Shown here in pieces: positions 55,501 through 63,044 of a stretch of 64,000 nucleotides of DNA. The stretch's first letter is position 1, and every line of letters starts with the position of its first letter. The notes below the pieces were generated by a model. It made no database searches and was not told where the DNA came from. It saw only the letters and a list, made by a program, of their open reading frames with translations. Source of the stretch: Cladocopium goreaui (taxonomy: Eukaryota; Sar; Dinophyceae; Suessiales; Symbiodiniaceae); assembly GCA_947184155.2 (NCBI GenBank), contig CAMXCT020001838.1, positions 53,638-117,637 of the forward strand, given 5' to 3'. Made by a program: the position numbers and the translations under genes.

Positions 55501-55623
55501 GAGAATAGTGTTGGATAAAAGAAAAGGGTGTCTGGCCTGGCACAACCTCAACTCTGAGCCAACCCTTTTGCTGTCGAGGGATACACAGTGCGAAACTGCT
55601 TTGAAGAGTGCCGCTGTTTCCAA
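49573..55623 (-). CDS. pol: Copia Pol polyprotein (MTase-like domain, integrase, RT, RNase H)
   Basis: 2016 codons, uninterrupted. Residues about 32-60 (PFLLSNTILKELGVLID) complete the protease fold begun in the overlapping ORF. Residues 60-440 are low-complexity. Residues 451-660 have a Rossmann-methyltransferase look: DLLEVYCGDES (452-462), WVAPEC (507-512), HLEQP (562-566). Integrase: zinc site H956, H968, C989, C992 and the DD35E triad D1020, D1078, E1114. Reverse transcriptase: D1564 and the HVDD pair D1660/D1661. RNase H: D1813, E1866, D1912, D1961. All catalytic residues are present, so the enzyme part looks intact. The first Met is probably not a real start; translation more likely enters by frameshift from the protease frame. 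Confidence 0.93.
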   Translation of the reverse strand: METAALFKAVSHCVSLDSKRVGSELRLCQARHPFLLSNTILKELGVLIDPRNQVLYFLNHEIQIPLQSCRKNLLSVDLVELLKVEQGEGQKEEVYHQSSMNVLKTSNDMQLETSGKESKSQENSGFSDHTQSYSPPFCMTKLNTTIVQKPCLDSQHAQGHIHAATSRDRVCLQEPTLTTCAEVSSNEHAKLPPCRIVRRGGPRTDHAEDSHGCTGREVQDSTRDQDSPSMGRTEVSVGEAPGKDFFPGVSGGRRVPDAGEESQSGIDMDEEFSKLHPCNVAAEKPSAEDVEAGEHQPHHGVPGEESVQGCAQFESIQPEPRQGQRVGKGIIAETAVSGEGAEQASVHHHAHRGKPREGGKITDSDRNSPTRTGHRDTGAGGPVAQKVIARKEQKVTLPPSTTVLDEGQVLVLHENVSQKILEIQGGLSKLKEKHPVLGFPKTTKGSDSRPIDLLEVYCGDESQITQQINQQGGRALRFTKKDGDLATKEGVNKLWTWVEMYEPEHIWVAPECRLWGSFARFNMGRSETMCKSITNQRQHEVCHLELCNDLYNHQVACGRHFHLEQPMGSEMTQQSQLNDAMTGTLPAVFDMCRAGKLRSPNKDYFLRKRTEVRTTSRVMHKGLHNLMCQKDHEHLPIKGNVLSQDHKWIRLSTHAAAYTAMFAKRVAKGVYESRKAGEVPLLMEELLIGEECENSGETRKRPLAQEVLELRKCRKRHDGKGPPTPEDIAFDLSKSVEGNVGYDLKGIVASLGKGVPRVGNAVYHFGNPQVSDLQRLFPGVELRLVLVCRGTERHRIPGSDVPRDDIPLRKTIFVHRQTGEIVDLGEFEEWTKLPKLKQTRKAGPAKLSLSIFGRPWKNGGGIGVSHDFRDVVMRDDPPNGSFDPKSQRSEQQLQEFAGDVPMPPVEEQGAPVPAGAVSIEASRGLEEGWPPKCVPVHGPAFRSLDPQQRADLLRLHQNLGRPDPARLHRMLVDQGADSRVIAGSLDMQCDVCLETQPKPKLAHPGTIHRDLDFNDVVGVDGAYWTSSLGDTYHFMHCIDESTLFHLGQLSGRTTEEQISTFEQVWLHWAGPCKTLYLDPAGEYISPKWNQHLQSENIRVVMAAGDSHWQIGRVEIHGKIIKDMLTRMDKEQPIRNTSDFQKCLRQAFAAKNSLSRANGFTPEQALLGKARNLPASLTADDQASAHALAESETPEGLRFRENLRRREQARKAFIQADNDSACRRALLRRSRPGVVDFEKGDWVLYWKKVPGNPRGAKGRWHGPAQVITVERQRVVWLSHGGYLIRASPQHLRPASLREYGNLPKGEDGRVRDEQIDPRVRNFHALTDVPPGNDDSEYEPSIAPSMAGPPSYDQPEGEISPPLSVNEEDSNPPENEEGVPPNGDFGGIGVPIPEDDDEGLFSFGDDVEGPENNPGIWEVHVHDMIDLPFEEEVANAEMAEFILLATTAKKQRVEVRWKDLTEEHKKLFQKAKDKEVKAWIDHGTVKRLVKGSLPENRIMRCRWILSWKPPLPGATEHRPKARLVILGFEDPDLSVVPNDAPTLSKDGKQLILQKVASNKWSLLNFDISTAFLKGEGDGRVLGIHPPQEISTALGLREGEQCGLTGGAYGRIDGPFLWYKAFKRTLEELGFISCPLDGCVFSLVTKGPQGEPQVRGVLGIHVDDGIGGGDEYFMGVINKLREKYSFGAFNIGDFDFCGIRYHQMRDGSIELCQKKYIEQIEPIQVQRHRRREPQTPVNEQERQCLRQLCGSLQYAAVQTRPDLCAKIGLLQSTIPRACIEDLLEANRVLLEAKTHPVTILIVPIPEHQVAFCGFSDASFETKKGMSSRQGTVIFTTDSHMADNQLSVICPIAWSSRKIPRVVRSTLSAEATALSGTLDRVSWLRVMWAWLRNPSTDWTNPSEILQHSPLATIATDCKSVYDLSTKTSTPSCEEFRTTLECLLIRERLAENCKLRWVSSQAMLADCLTKAMDSSVLRKALALGKYSLFDELDILKQRADRRERLKWLSEQESKIQGKLED
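54474..55187 (-). CDS. Overlapping ORF within Pol, alternative frame
   Basis: 237 codons open in the +1 frame relative to Pol, over Pol residues about 146-383. The product looks more protein-like than the Pol frame here: a compact segment with HQGKTFFQVFQEDDGYLMQV and then NRKAVSTWMRSFQNYIRAMW, and a C-terminal coiled coil (REKVEKLQTQIAILQREL). The Pol frame across the same stretch is Gly/Glu/Ser/His-rich without pattern. Either this is a separately expressed or frameshifted product, or compensating indels have moved a conserved domain out of frame. Both frames staying open for over 700 nt is notable. Confidence 0.5.
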   Translation of the reverse strand: MYRNHVLIHNMHKDTFMLPHPGIEFVCKSPRSRLAQKSPAMSMPSYLHAELSGEEDPGLTMPKTHMDAPDEKYKIPPGIKTLHQWGEQKFPSGKHQGKTFFQVFQEDDGYLMQVKNRKAVSTWMRSFQNYIRAMWLQRSRQQRMSKPESINLTMGYQVKNPSRGVPSSSQSSQNHDKDSEWEKVSSLKRQSAEKEPNKHQSTIMHTEANREKVEKLQTQIAILQRELAIETQVPEDQ

Positions 55624-55849
55624 AACGAAACTGGACTTTTGAGGGAATCCGTTTTACAGGGCCCCAACCTTTTTCCGTCAAAACTTGAACTAGGGAATCT
55701 ACCCGGTCTTCCCCAATAACTGAGCGGCTTGCGCCCGTGTCAATCACAGCTTCTCCGGCTCTCTCTTCATTCAAAATAAACACTTCGACAGCATTGCTGG
55801 TGGGCTGTGCACGGCCATCAGAGTCGCGATGGTCAGAGCTTGAGGTCAC
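55478..55849 (-). CDS. Copia aspartic protease ORF (frameshifted)
   Basis: Carries the retropepsin active site AVIDTGASRSVIGE (catalytic Asp at residue 37 of this frame). The frame is open upstream past the Gag stop, so no ATG is needed; the codon at 55849 is GTG. The frame runs to VVPGQTPF and then loses similarity, while the Pol frame takes over with PFLLSNTILKELG. The switch lies at an ACA CCC TTT TCT run near 55525. In the Gag-PR overlap, Gag ends GCA GTT TGA and PR is the +1 frame. Acts in maturing the polyprotein. Confidence 0.8.
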   Translation of the reverse strand: MTSSSDHRDSDGRAQPTSNAVEVFILNEERAGEAVIDTGASRSVIGEDRVDSLVQVLTEKGWGPVKRIPSKVQFRFGNSGTLQSSFALCIPRQQKGWLRVEVVPGQTPFSFIQHYSQGTRCFD

Positions 55850-55859
55850 TGCGGTCGTG

Positions 55860-57395
55860 TCAAACTGCTTGCAGTGGCCATGTTTCCCTACAGCATTGGA
55901 TCAGCCGGTTTGGTAGCTTTTCCTTAAATCCGGATTGAAAGAGTTGTTTCAATGGCTTGGTGAACTTAAAATCCTTGTTCACAAGGGAGGTCACGGCACT
56001 TTGAAATGAATTGGAAGGGTCGTTATCTGGCGTTTCAAAATTTTGGGAACTGGAATTGAAAACTTGGAAGTTTTGGTAATTTGTACAGGGATGATTAATC
56101 TGGTGAACTGATTTCATAGATGAATTTTCCGGGTCTTGTCTTTCAGAGATCTCCTCCCCAAACATTGTCTCTTCGATCATCATCCGGGTCCCCTTTTTCT
56201 GTCCTATGTTCTCCGCATTCTCGGGGATCTGGTTCATCAACTCCGTCTCATCGTCGTCTCCTTCTTGGTGTCCTGAAGGGCATGCCATGAGGGCCTCGGC
56301 CAAGGTGATGGTTTCTCCTTGGAGATTCTTGCCTTTGCTGTCTCCTTTGCCTGCCCCCAATGGGCATTCACGCTTCCAATGGCCTGTCTGGCCGCAGCGT
56401 CGGCAGGCTGAGGAGGCTATCTTCTCTGCCAAGGTCTTGCCCCTATTCACAAAAGGGCGTTTTCCTCCGGCTCCCTTTGACTTCTTCCCTTTTCCTTTTC
56501 CAAGGTTTGGGACTCCCCAGAATCCTCGAAACTTTGCTCGTTCCCGGAGTCTGGTTCTGGCCTCCAGGTACGTGTGGTAACATGAGGCCAGCTCTGGTGA
56601 CTCTTGAACTGTTTCTACTATCGTCTCCTCGAAGTCAGCGATGAATGCGGCATCTTCATCGCCAGCATCGAAAAGGGCCTGAAAGGCCGCTTCTTCATCA
56701 AACAGCTCCATGTCCGTTGCCACCATTGTTGGTTCCTCTGGAGAGTCGATCACATTGGTGTCATAGGTTCTGAACTTTCCAGTCTTTGATCCACCTTGAA
56801 GGTCTTGAAAGAAACGTGAGCCCAGAAGCCTCAGTGACTTCCGAGCTTGCTCGTATGTGAGGTCGCCCTGAGACTCCACCACGATCCTCTTGCGATCCTC
56901 GGCAGGCAGTTGAGACTGTCGGATCAGGACGTATGCCCTGACTTCTTCCAAGGTGATGCCCTTGGAGATGAGGTCCTCGAAAGCCAGGTCATGTCTGGCT
57001 AAGTAGGAGTCATTTGACTCATCACCCTTTTGGGCGGTCAAGTACAGGGCCTTCTCGAAAAGCGCCAGCTTCTCTTCCGTGGCCAGTTTGCCCCATTGAC
57101 CTCCCAAGGCCTCCACCAGGTATTTCACCCCCGCTTCACTCCTCAACTTTGTGGCATCCAGTCTTGCCACCTTCTGGAATGCCACCCCCTGAACCAACAA
57201 AGCTGCTCGAGGAGCAAGTTGGGAGATGTGCTCCTGAGGCCATATGTCTCGCAAGAACTGGAGCTTGCGAGAGTAGACCTGAAGGTCTGTCGTCTGCGCA
57301 TCGAAAACTGGTATCTGCTGCCACGGCAACTGGCTAGCAGGCAGATTCCCAGCTGCTTCCGCAGGATTGCTGTGTCCTCCTGCTCCATCAGACAT
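55860..57395 (-). CDS. gag: Copia Gag with CCHC zinc knuckle
   Basis: 511 codons starting MSDGAGG. Residues 20-200 are helical and capsid-like; a Gly/Lys-rich basic stretch (about 299-315) precedes the zinc knuckle CRRCGQTGHWKREC (C331, C334, H339, C344: CX2CX4HX4C), which binds the RNA genome in the particle. The C-terminal third is polar, Asn/Gln/Ser-rich. Starts 143 nt inside the 5' LTR. Ends TGA at 55860 directly before the +1 protease frame. Confidence 0.92.
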   Translation of the reverse strand: MSDGAGGHSNPAEAAGNLPASQLPWQQIPVFDAQTTDLQVYSRKLQFLRDIWPQEHISQLAPRAALLVQGVAFQKVARLDATKLRSEAGVKYLVEALGGQWGKLATEEKLALFEKALYLTAQKGDESNDSYLARHDLAFEDLISKGITLEEVRAYVLIRQSQLPAEDRKRIVVESQGDLTYEQARKSLRLLGSRFFQDLQGGSKTGKFRTYDTNVIDSPEEPTMVATDMELFDEEAAFQALFDAGDEDAAFIADFEETIVETVQESPELASCYHTYLEARTRLRERAKFRGFWGVPNLGKGKGKKSKGAGGKRPFVNRGKTLAEKIASSACRRCGQTGHWKRECPLGAGKGDSKGKNLQGETITLAEALMACPSGHQEGDDDETELMNQIPENAENIGQKKGTRMMIEETMFGEEISERQDPENSSMKSVHQINHPCTNYQNFQVFNSSSQNFETPDNDPSNSFQSAVTSLVNKDFKFTKPLKQLFQSGFKEKLPNRLIQCCRETWPLQAV

Positions 57396-57523
57396 GGCTC
57401 AGTCTTGCGCCCCAGAGTTGTGCTTTACCTATGCCTGTCTGTGACCAAAAACCCAAACTTTTCTTGCAATGCAGATTTAAGAGCCCGGCCCTTAATTAAT
57501 TGAGATATCCCGCGGCAGCCTTT

Positions 57524-57536
57524 GGCTCCGCTACCA
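57524..57536 (-). promoter_or_regulatory. Primer-binding site, initiator-Met-tRNA-like
   Basis: One base after the 5' LTR the minus strand reads TGGTAGCGGAGCC, complementary to a tRNA 3' end ...GGCTCCGCTACCA. Its TGGTA start and position fit the initiator methionine tRNA primer usual for Copia elements. Confidence 0.75.
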
Positions 57537-57537
57537 A

Positions 57538-57768
57538 TGCGAAACCTTTGAGGGAAACTCCTGAATCCCAACCAATGGATCCCTGATCCAACCGATGTCC
57601 TATGCCTGCTGGCTGTTGCCCCTTTTTAGGCTCAAGTTGCCACACCCACCCTCCGCCTTGATCCACGGCGAGACGGCCGTCGGAATGCCAATATGGCGAG
57701 TCAGCAGCGCAAGATCCATGAGACGTGCATCAATGGAAAATGAGGAAATGTGGAAATGGACATTAACA
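57538..57768 (-). repeat. 5' LTR of the Copia element
   Basis: 231 bp, identical to the 3' LTR. Would contain promoter and polyadenylation signals; none can be pinpointed by eye. Confidence 0.95.
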
Positions 57769-58128
57769 ATATATATATATATATATACGTATATAGATAT
57801 ATACGGATCTGCACAGATCTATTGATAACCTCATGATGAAGCATAATCATAATCACCATAACCCAAGAATTAATCTAGTATTGTTCACCAACTTCGCGAT
57901 GCCGAACTAGGGCACCACCTTGTAGGATTTTCGTTCATCGATGCTGAAAATAAACCCTGTACAAATAATTGTGAAACATCGGCACTATTCACCACTAACC
58001 AATCCATATTTGATGATTCATTTTTCGCAAAAACATCCAAAAACTACTCAACCAAGGTGTTCAAGAAGTAATTCATATTGAACTCCATGTTTGGTGAACA
58101 AAAAAATGGGATAAACAACCCATCCGTC
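57769..58128. other. Spacer with TA tract and partial element
   Basis: 57769-57790 continues the TA tract. A half family I element ends near 57924 (TAGGGCACCACCTTGT). Confidence 0.5.
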
Positions 58129-58239
58129 CTGTTGCAGTTGTTGCACCAGTGCCGCCGGCGCGGTCGCCATCGTCGCAACCGCCACCGGCGGAGCGGGTAC
58201 CGGCGGAGCGACAGGCGGAGCGACTGGCGGTGCCACCAC
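58129..58239 (-). CDS. Candidate exon: Pro/Val/Ala linker ending in coil
   Basis: 111 nt, 37 codons, phase 0 to 0. Begins VVAPPVAPPVAPPVPAPP and ends APAALVQQLQQ. Acceptor CTCTACAG before GTG, donor CAACAG before GACGG (GA type). Very GC-rich against AT-rich flanks. The APPV repeats could serve as Pro-rich ligand. Same architecture as the islet at 25365. Confidence 0.6.
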
Positions 58240-58374
58240 CTGTAGAGAGTCTGTGCGGAGAATTCTCGATACTAAATCATGGAATTCCCAGCATAAGTCA
58301 TCACTACTCTTGTATACACGATTAGTCATATATCACCACTATTGCTTTAGTACTACTAGATAGTTGATATTGGT

Positions 58375-58497
58375 ACAAGGTGGTGCCCCATAGTTAGCTA
58401 AGTTGGTTTATAACTCCAATAACTATGGTTTATGGTACTTATAACTATAGTTAATGGGGTTTATAAACCAACTTATAACTGAGGGGCACCACATTGT
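58375..58497. mobile_element. Foldback element, family I
   Basis: Inverted ends ACAAGGTGGTGCCCCATAGTTA and 'taactgaggggcaccacattgt', with inner 'ggtttataa' arms. Confidence 0.75.
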
Positions 58498-58523
58498 AGA
58501 AAATCCATGGAAAATCCGTGATT

Positions 58524-58628
58524 TACCCTCTGGTAACTTAACATAGCTATTGAAAATGGCCCATTTATAGATGGTTTACCTATTAAAAATGGTGATTTTC
58601 TATAGCCATGTTAGTTTACCACAGTGTA
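58524..58628 (+). mobile_element. Foldback MITE, family A
   Basis: TACCCTCTGGTAACTTAACAT to 'gttagtttaccacagtgta' (mutated right tip). Confidence 0.82.
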
Positions 58629-59002
58629 TGCTGGGAATGATGGATATCATCTATAATATCGGAAATATATTGTCATTTTCCTGTGGGAACCTAGAAATAT
58701 GATTTTCCAATATGCCTAAAATTGTAGGAAAATCATAGGAACAAAGCGGAAAATCCATGATGATCCATTCTAAATCAAGGTTAGCTGGGAAAATCATCTA
58801 CACATGAATTTTCCATTGCCGCATTTTACTGTACGTATATCCCATTCCGGTTCCCCTTGTATTGAACACCCCCTAAACAAAATGGTCCCAAAGATGTATG
58901 CATCCCCTATGACGCGAATGGCTTTGGTGGGGGATCTAAGCAACCCCAAAAAACCGACCAGGCATGATATAACATGATATAACCATAATAAGGATACATA
59001 CA
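58629..59002. other. AT-rich spacer
   Basis: No feature supported. Confidence 0.3.
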
Positions 59003-59108
59003 TACCCTCTGGTAAATGTTTACATAACTATGGAACATCACCATTTTCTAGCTGGGTAAATCCACTATAAATCACCATTTTCAATAGCTTTTTTGTAACA
59101 AATTACCA
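59003..59108 (-). mobile_element. Foldback MITE, family A (reverse, right tip lost)
   Basis: TACCCTCTGGTAAATGTTTAC with ATCACCATTTTCTAGCTGGG; ends 'acaaattaccaaaa'. Confidence 0.75.
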
Positions 59109-59221
59109 AAAAACTAAATTGCAGCTGCGATTTTGGTCGATGATTTACATGCACATTTACCCATTTTGGTCGATTTTCAAAAGGGGAAAGATACCCAATT
59201 TCTTCAAACAGCCATGGGGAA

Positions 59222-59325
59222 TACCCTCTGGTAATTTAACATAGCTATTGAAAATGGCCATTTATAGTGGATTTTCCCATTAAAAATGGTGATTTTCCAT
59301 AGTTATGTTAGTTTACCAGAGGGTA
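59222..59325 (+). mobile_element. Foldback MITE, family A (intact, 104 bp)
   Basis: Complete copy close to the family consensus. Confidence 0.92.
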
Positions 59326-59953
59326 GAATATATCCCCCACATGATATCCGCCTACCATCCCATCTGACTCAATGGCACTGGTGATCCCTTGAACTGGTGT
59401 CCTGGTGTTCCCTTCATTTTACCCAAAGAAATCAAAGTGGCTTCTGTGAAATGCTTTAGTTAATCATTAGTTAATTGGATTATCCCTTAAGCAATTTTAA
59501 AATGATAAACTAAGTGGGATCCCTAAATCTCTAATTAGTTCATCATCATGCTTTCCATTGAATACATGAACAAAAACATTTCTTTCCTTGGCACCCCACC
59601 AATCCCAATCTTCGCCACCTTATGATACCCGGCAAAAACCAGATCTTTTAGCCGGTAAGGTTAACAGATCCCCATCGTTAAATAACCAAGGGCTAGTCCG
59701 TGGTTATGTCCATGCACATGGGCTGACCCAGCCATTGCCCATGAAAAAATACTGCTTAGAAAGACCCCACTAAAAATCGTTGCTGTTTTATACCCAAAGC
59801 CACGACATATTTTTTATATCCCCAGCCATTTTGAGCCTTGTCAAATCGTTCATATCACATAAGCTTCTCAGGATTACTGGTTAAATCACCACGGATTGCC
59901 GGGCGAAAAAAATCTTCTACTTGGGGGATCATCCCACGGATCGCAACGAGTTA
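59326..59953. other. Spacer, no gene recognised
   Basis: At 59826 a phrase CAGCCATTTTGAGCC shares ten bases with the dinoflagellate spliced leader, too little to call a relic. Confidence 0.3.
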
Positions 59954-60136
59954 ATACCCTTTGGTAATTTCTTACAAAAAGCTATTGAACATAGCCATAG
60001 AAATAGTGGATTTACCCAGCTAGAAAATGGTGATTTTCAGGGTAAATCCACTATAAATGGGTAAAAAATCATCCCACTAATGGTGATTACCCTCTATAAA
60101 ATGGTGATTTTCAGGGTGTTTATTTACCAGAGGCTA
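59954..60136 (+). mobile_element. Composite family A element
   Basis: Begins 'taccctttggtaatttc' and ends 'tttaccagaggcta', but the middle is duplicated: 'atggtgattttcagggt' occurs twice and 'accctctataaaatgg' lies inside. Looks like a nested or internally duplicated copy, 183 bp instead of about 104. Confidence 0.65.
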
Positions 60137-60385
60137 ATAATCCCTATAGTCAAGTCGCCATTCGTGGGATGATCCTCTGACGTGAATTTTCGGGTGATTA
60201 ACCATGAAAACTGGTGATTTAGTCTGTCTTATTCAATGGTATTTACTGGGATCTAGCCAAAAAAAAAGGACTATAAATGAATATAATGGCAATACAATCT
60301 GGATCATCTGGTTTTTCATACAAGTTCATGGTATTTACCAATACTTCTATTGCCAGCACTTTTTGTTGTCAGCGCCGCTGGTCGC

Positions 60386-60427
60386 CTGCACTGGCGGCTC
60401 CCGTGCCCGGTTGCGAAAGCGCTCCAC
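60386..60427 (-). CDS. Candidate micro-exon
   Basis: 42 nt, 14 codons, phase 0 to 0, reading VERFRNRAREPPVQ. Acceptor CGCTAG before GTG, donor GTGCAG before GCGACC (GC type). The RNRA motif recurs in the next islet upstream (61215: ARNRALTTE). Confidence 0.45.
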
Positions 60428-60429
60428 CT

Positions 60430-61214
60430 AGCGATTCAACCATTGGAGCAGGGGAGGTGGGGGGGGGGCAACATTGGTGTCTGAATATCGTGATTTAACA
60501 CATGACACATAATTTGGGGAGGATATAATAATGGCTTAACAAATCAACACATATGGGATATCAATGGATATCACCAACCAAAACATTGATTAAACATGTG
60601 TGACCGAGGATATAACCAACCAAAATTAGGTGGTTTAACATGGTTTAACCAATCAACAATTGGAGGATATAGGCGTAGAAACCAACCATTTGGGATATCA
60701 TACAGGATAAAGGGATATGAAATGATATGAAGCTATATTAAACTAGATGATTGTTAAAATGATGCTGAACCACGAACACGGGGAAACATAAGGATCCTTT
60801 TAATATGCAACTAGGACTGAATAGCAATCAAATTCAATGTAAACCACAAACTCAGACTTTACCAACATAGAACATTCATCGAATGTTAAGATTTCGGGAG
60901 TTTGACCAACAAATTTGCTGCCGCAGTACTTTGGGTAATTGTTCGGTATTTTTTTCTGTGGCTTTTTTTGCTTTTTGGGTATATCCTCACTTAGTTCCTT
61001 GACAAATTCACTCAAATTTGATTTGTTTGAAGCTGTGAGCCATACTTGAGCTGGTTTCCCAGTATCGGTCTCAGGAAAAATCTACCCGAAAGTTTCATAT
61101 TTGGCTTCATTCCCTGTGGATTTCTCAGTGATTCTCAATAGAGTTCCCATTTTAACATAGTTTGCTGTGGTACGGAGAGGTCAATCTTCATTTCAATCAT
61201 CTTTTTCTGGCCAC
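60430..61214. other. AT-rich spacer
   Basis: No islet or complete element. Repeated 'accaaccaaaat/aaccaatcaaca' phrases around 60570-60690. Confidence 0.35.
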
Positions 61215-61262
61215 CGGTTGTGCCAGCACCTCGATCTCAGTGGTCAATGCCCGGTTGCGGGC
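61215..61262 (-). CDS. Candidate coiled-coil micro-exon
   Basis: 48 nt, 16 codons, phase 0 to 0, reading ARNRALTTEIEVLAQP. Acceptor CTTGAG before GCC, donor ACCG before GTGGCC. Clear amphipathic pattern. Confidence 0.5.
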
Positions 61263-61934
61263 CTCAAGTTAACAGTGGCTGTGACGATCGTGTTTTTCTG
61301 GGAGTTTCCTGGATTTGAAGTGGAAATAAGCCGTTTGAAGCAGCAAATCACCAGAGAGTTTGTCTCAAATTGCGTTCAATCTGTTTTCTCCGTTTCATCC
61401 ATCATATCATGGCCTTCTCTTGGCCAGAATTGTTCAACGGTAGCCCGTCGACACCATGAAGGGATTTCCGGCCCATTATGTTGCAAAGACTGAAAGCCCA
61501 AGTGATATATAGATATATATATATATACACATAGCAATCCCCAACACGATAGAACCGTCAAATCCTACTAGAAAAGTATTAAAAAACCAAGTAATTCCAC
61601 CACTTAAATATTCCCATTATATCCCAATTTCCAATGGCTAAATCACTATTGTACGTAGTAAATTCCCAACATTGTCGACAATGGCAAAGGCTTGCTTCTC
61701 TCAGTGCCCAATGCCCAACTGATGTCAATCCCCTTACTCACTGGATTTGTTCATATTTCCAATTACATACCCATAGAATCTGTATACATGTATACATGTA
61801 TATGTATATATATATATATAATCATATTCATATATAGGTAAGGGTCAAAATTTGGTACCCCAACAAGTAGATGGTTCATACCAAACATGAACTCAAAAAT
61901 CTGTGGTTTCCCAAATTGTGATGCGCAGATCAAC
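61263..61934. other. Spacer
   Basis: TA-rich tracts at 61510-61530 and 61790-61825. No islet. Confidence 0.35.
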
Positions 61935-62026
61935 CTCCAGGACGCGCTGAGGGATCTTGCATTGGCACTTTCAAGGCTTCCTCGCAAAATGTCCACTTCT
62001 GCGCTGTCACCAGCGCCCCTGCGCAA
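61935..62026 (-). CDS. Candidate coiled-coil exon
   Basis: About 92 nt with acceptor CCGCAAG (or GCGCAG eight bases later) and donor GGAG before GTTGAT. Reads AEVDILRGSLESANARSL in its middle. Another frame (ALVTAQKWTFCEEALK) is also open. Confidence 0.4.
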
Positions 62027-62270
62027 CTTGCGGCGACGGCTTGGAAAACTTGGAAAACTTCACTGATCGGTGAACCACATCGATTTTGTTTTACTTTCAT
62101 TGGATTGACTTGGTGTTTTACGGAAAATTCACGGGAAACCTTTTTTTCCGCAATCATTTTTGTGGTTTTAACATTAGGTAAATTTGCCCATCATCCAAGT
62201 CTGGGATACATGCTGAATCTTGGATAGCTGTCACAGAAATCTCCTTTTGAGTTGGTGAATGTACGCATTT

Positions 62271-62377
62271 TACCTTCTGGTAAATAAACATAGACCCTGA
62301 AAATAACCAATTTTTAATGGAAACTAGTCTTCCAACCCCGATGACTGCCAGGGTCAGTGTTAATTTACTAGAGGGTA
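62271..62377 (+). mobile_element. Foldback MITE, subfamily A2
   Basis: 'taccttctggtaaataaac' to GTTAATTTACTAGAGGGTA, with core CATAGACCCTGAAAATAACC and 'tggaaactagtcttccaacc'. Confidence 0.8.
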
Positions 62378-62738
62378 CCACTGAAATCGCAACCATGAAG
62401 TTGTACTAGTTCGTATCCAACCAGTCGGTTTACCCACGATGATTTTTGGTCATTTAAGGGATCATTACCTGGATCGAAGCAACCCACAAATGATTCCCCA
62501 GTCGTGGTTCTTTTTTTATCAGGGTCGTTTCTATGGATCCGAATCATGGAACTCATCGTGGGCCCCCCAAAAGTCATGTTTGTTGCTTGATAACCCAATC
62601 TAAGGATATATTATTGAATATTATTGATATATTCCCCATAAACCATCATAAAGCCCAGTGATTGTAACTCAACCAACTTATTAGCTGTTTCGGGGTGATT
62701 GTAGACAAACACCCCCATGATGTGCTCATTTTCTTCGC
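62378..62738. other. Spacer
   Basis: No feature supported. Confidence 0.3.
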
Positions 62739-62779
62739 CTCTCGCCCGAGGCAAGCCGCAGCTTTAAGTCATCGTTCTC
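62739..62779 (-). CDS. Candidate coiled-coil micro-exon
   Basis: About 41 nt reading ENDDLKLRLASGER. Good acceptor TTTTCCAG before GAG; donor AG before GCGAAG or a nearer GA/GC site. One of the ENxxLxL class. Confidence 0.5.
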
Positions 62780-63044
62780 CTGGAAAACATGAGCTGAAAA
62801 CGGTGATCCCCCTGGACACTGGCGATGTTCTATCTGGGTTGATGTCCTATCATGATATTCAAAACAGCGGCAACTCAAACAATTCAAACAACTCAAGGCT
62901 TGATTTTTCTTTGGAGTCTCACAAGCTCATCTCCACAGTGGCTATTCAAAGTCAACGTGCTTGGTGAGTAACAAGAAAGGGTATAGAGGATAAAGTTTAG
63001 AAGCAGCAAGCAACCGGATGCCAGTCACAAATATTGTTGGGATA

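Larger units (their letters stand above)
49299..57768 (-). mobile_element. Complete Copia-type LTR retrotransposon, 8470 bp
   Basis: Two identical 231-bp LTRs bound an internal region with a primer-binding site, Gag with a zinc knuckle, an aspartic protease, and a Pol ordered integrase, reverse transcriptase, RNase H. That order defines Ty1/Copia. The element reads right to left. LTRs start TG and end CA. It sits in a TA-dinucleotide tract, so the target-site duplication (ATAT or similar) cannot be sized. Identical LTRs point to a recent insertion. Gag, protease and Pol lie in three different frames, each step being +1. No canonical polypurine tract is obvious beside the 3' LTR. It lies between candidate exons at 58.2 and 48.2-48.4 kb in the same orientation, hence perhaps in an intron. 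Confidence 0.95.

Noticed and set aside
49356..57503. Many plus-strand ORFs across the retrotransposon
   Set aside because: They run antisense to Gag and Pol and carry no features of their own.
58048..58329. A free-standing 93-codon gene
   Set aside because: Only the 111-nt GC-rich core looks coding; the flanks are AT-rich and the borders fit splice sites, so it is listed as an exon instead.
59820..59845. Spliced-leader relic
   Set aside because: Only about ten bases match the dinoflagellate spliced leader; the remainder differs.
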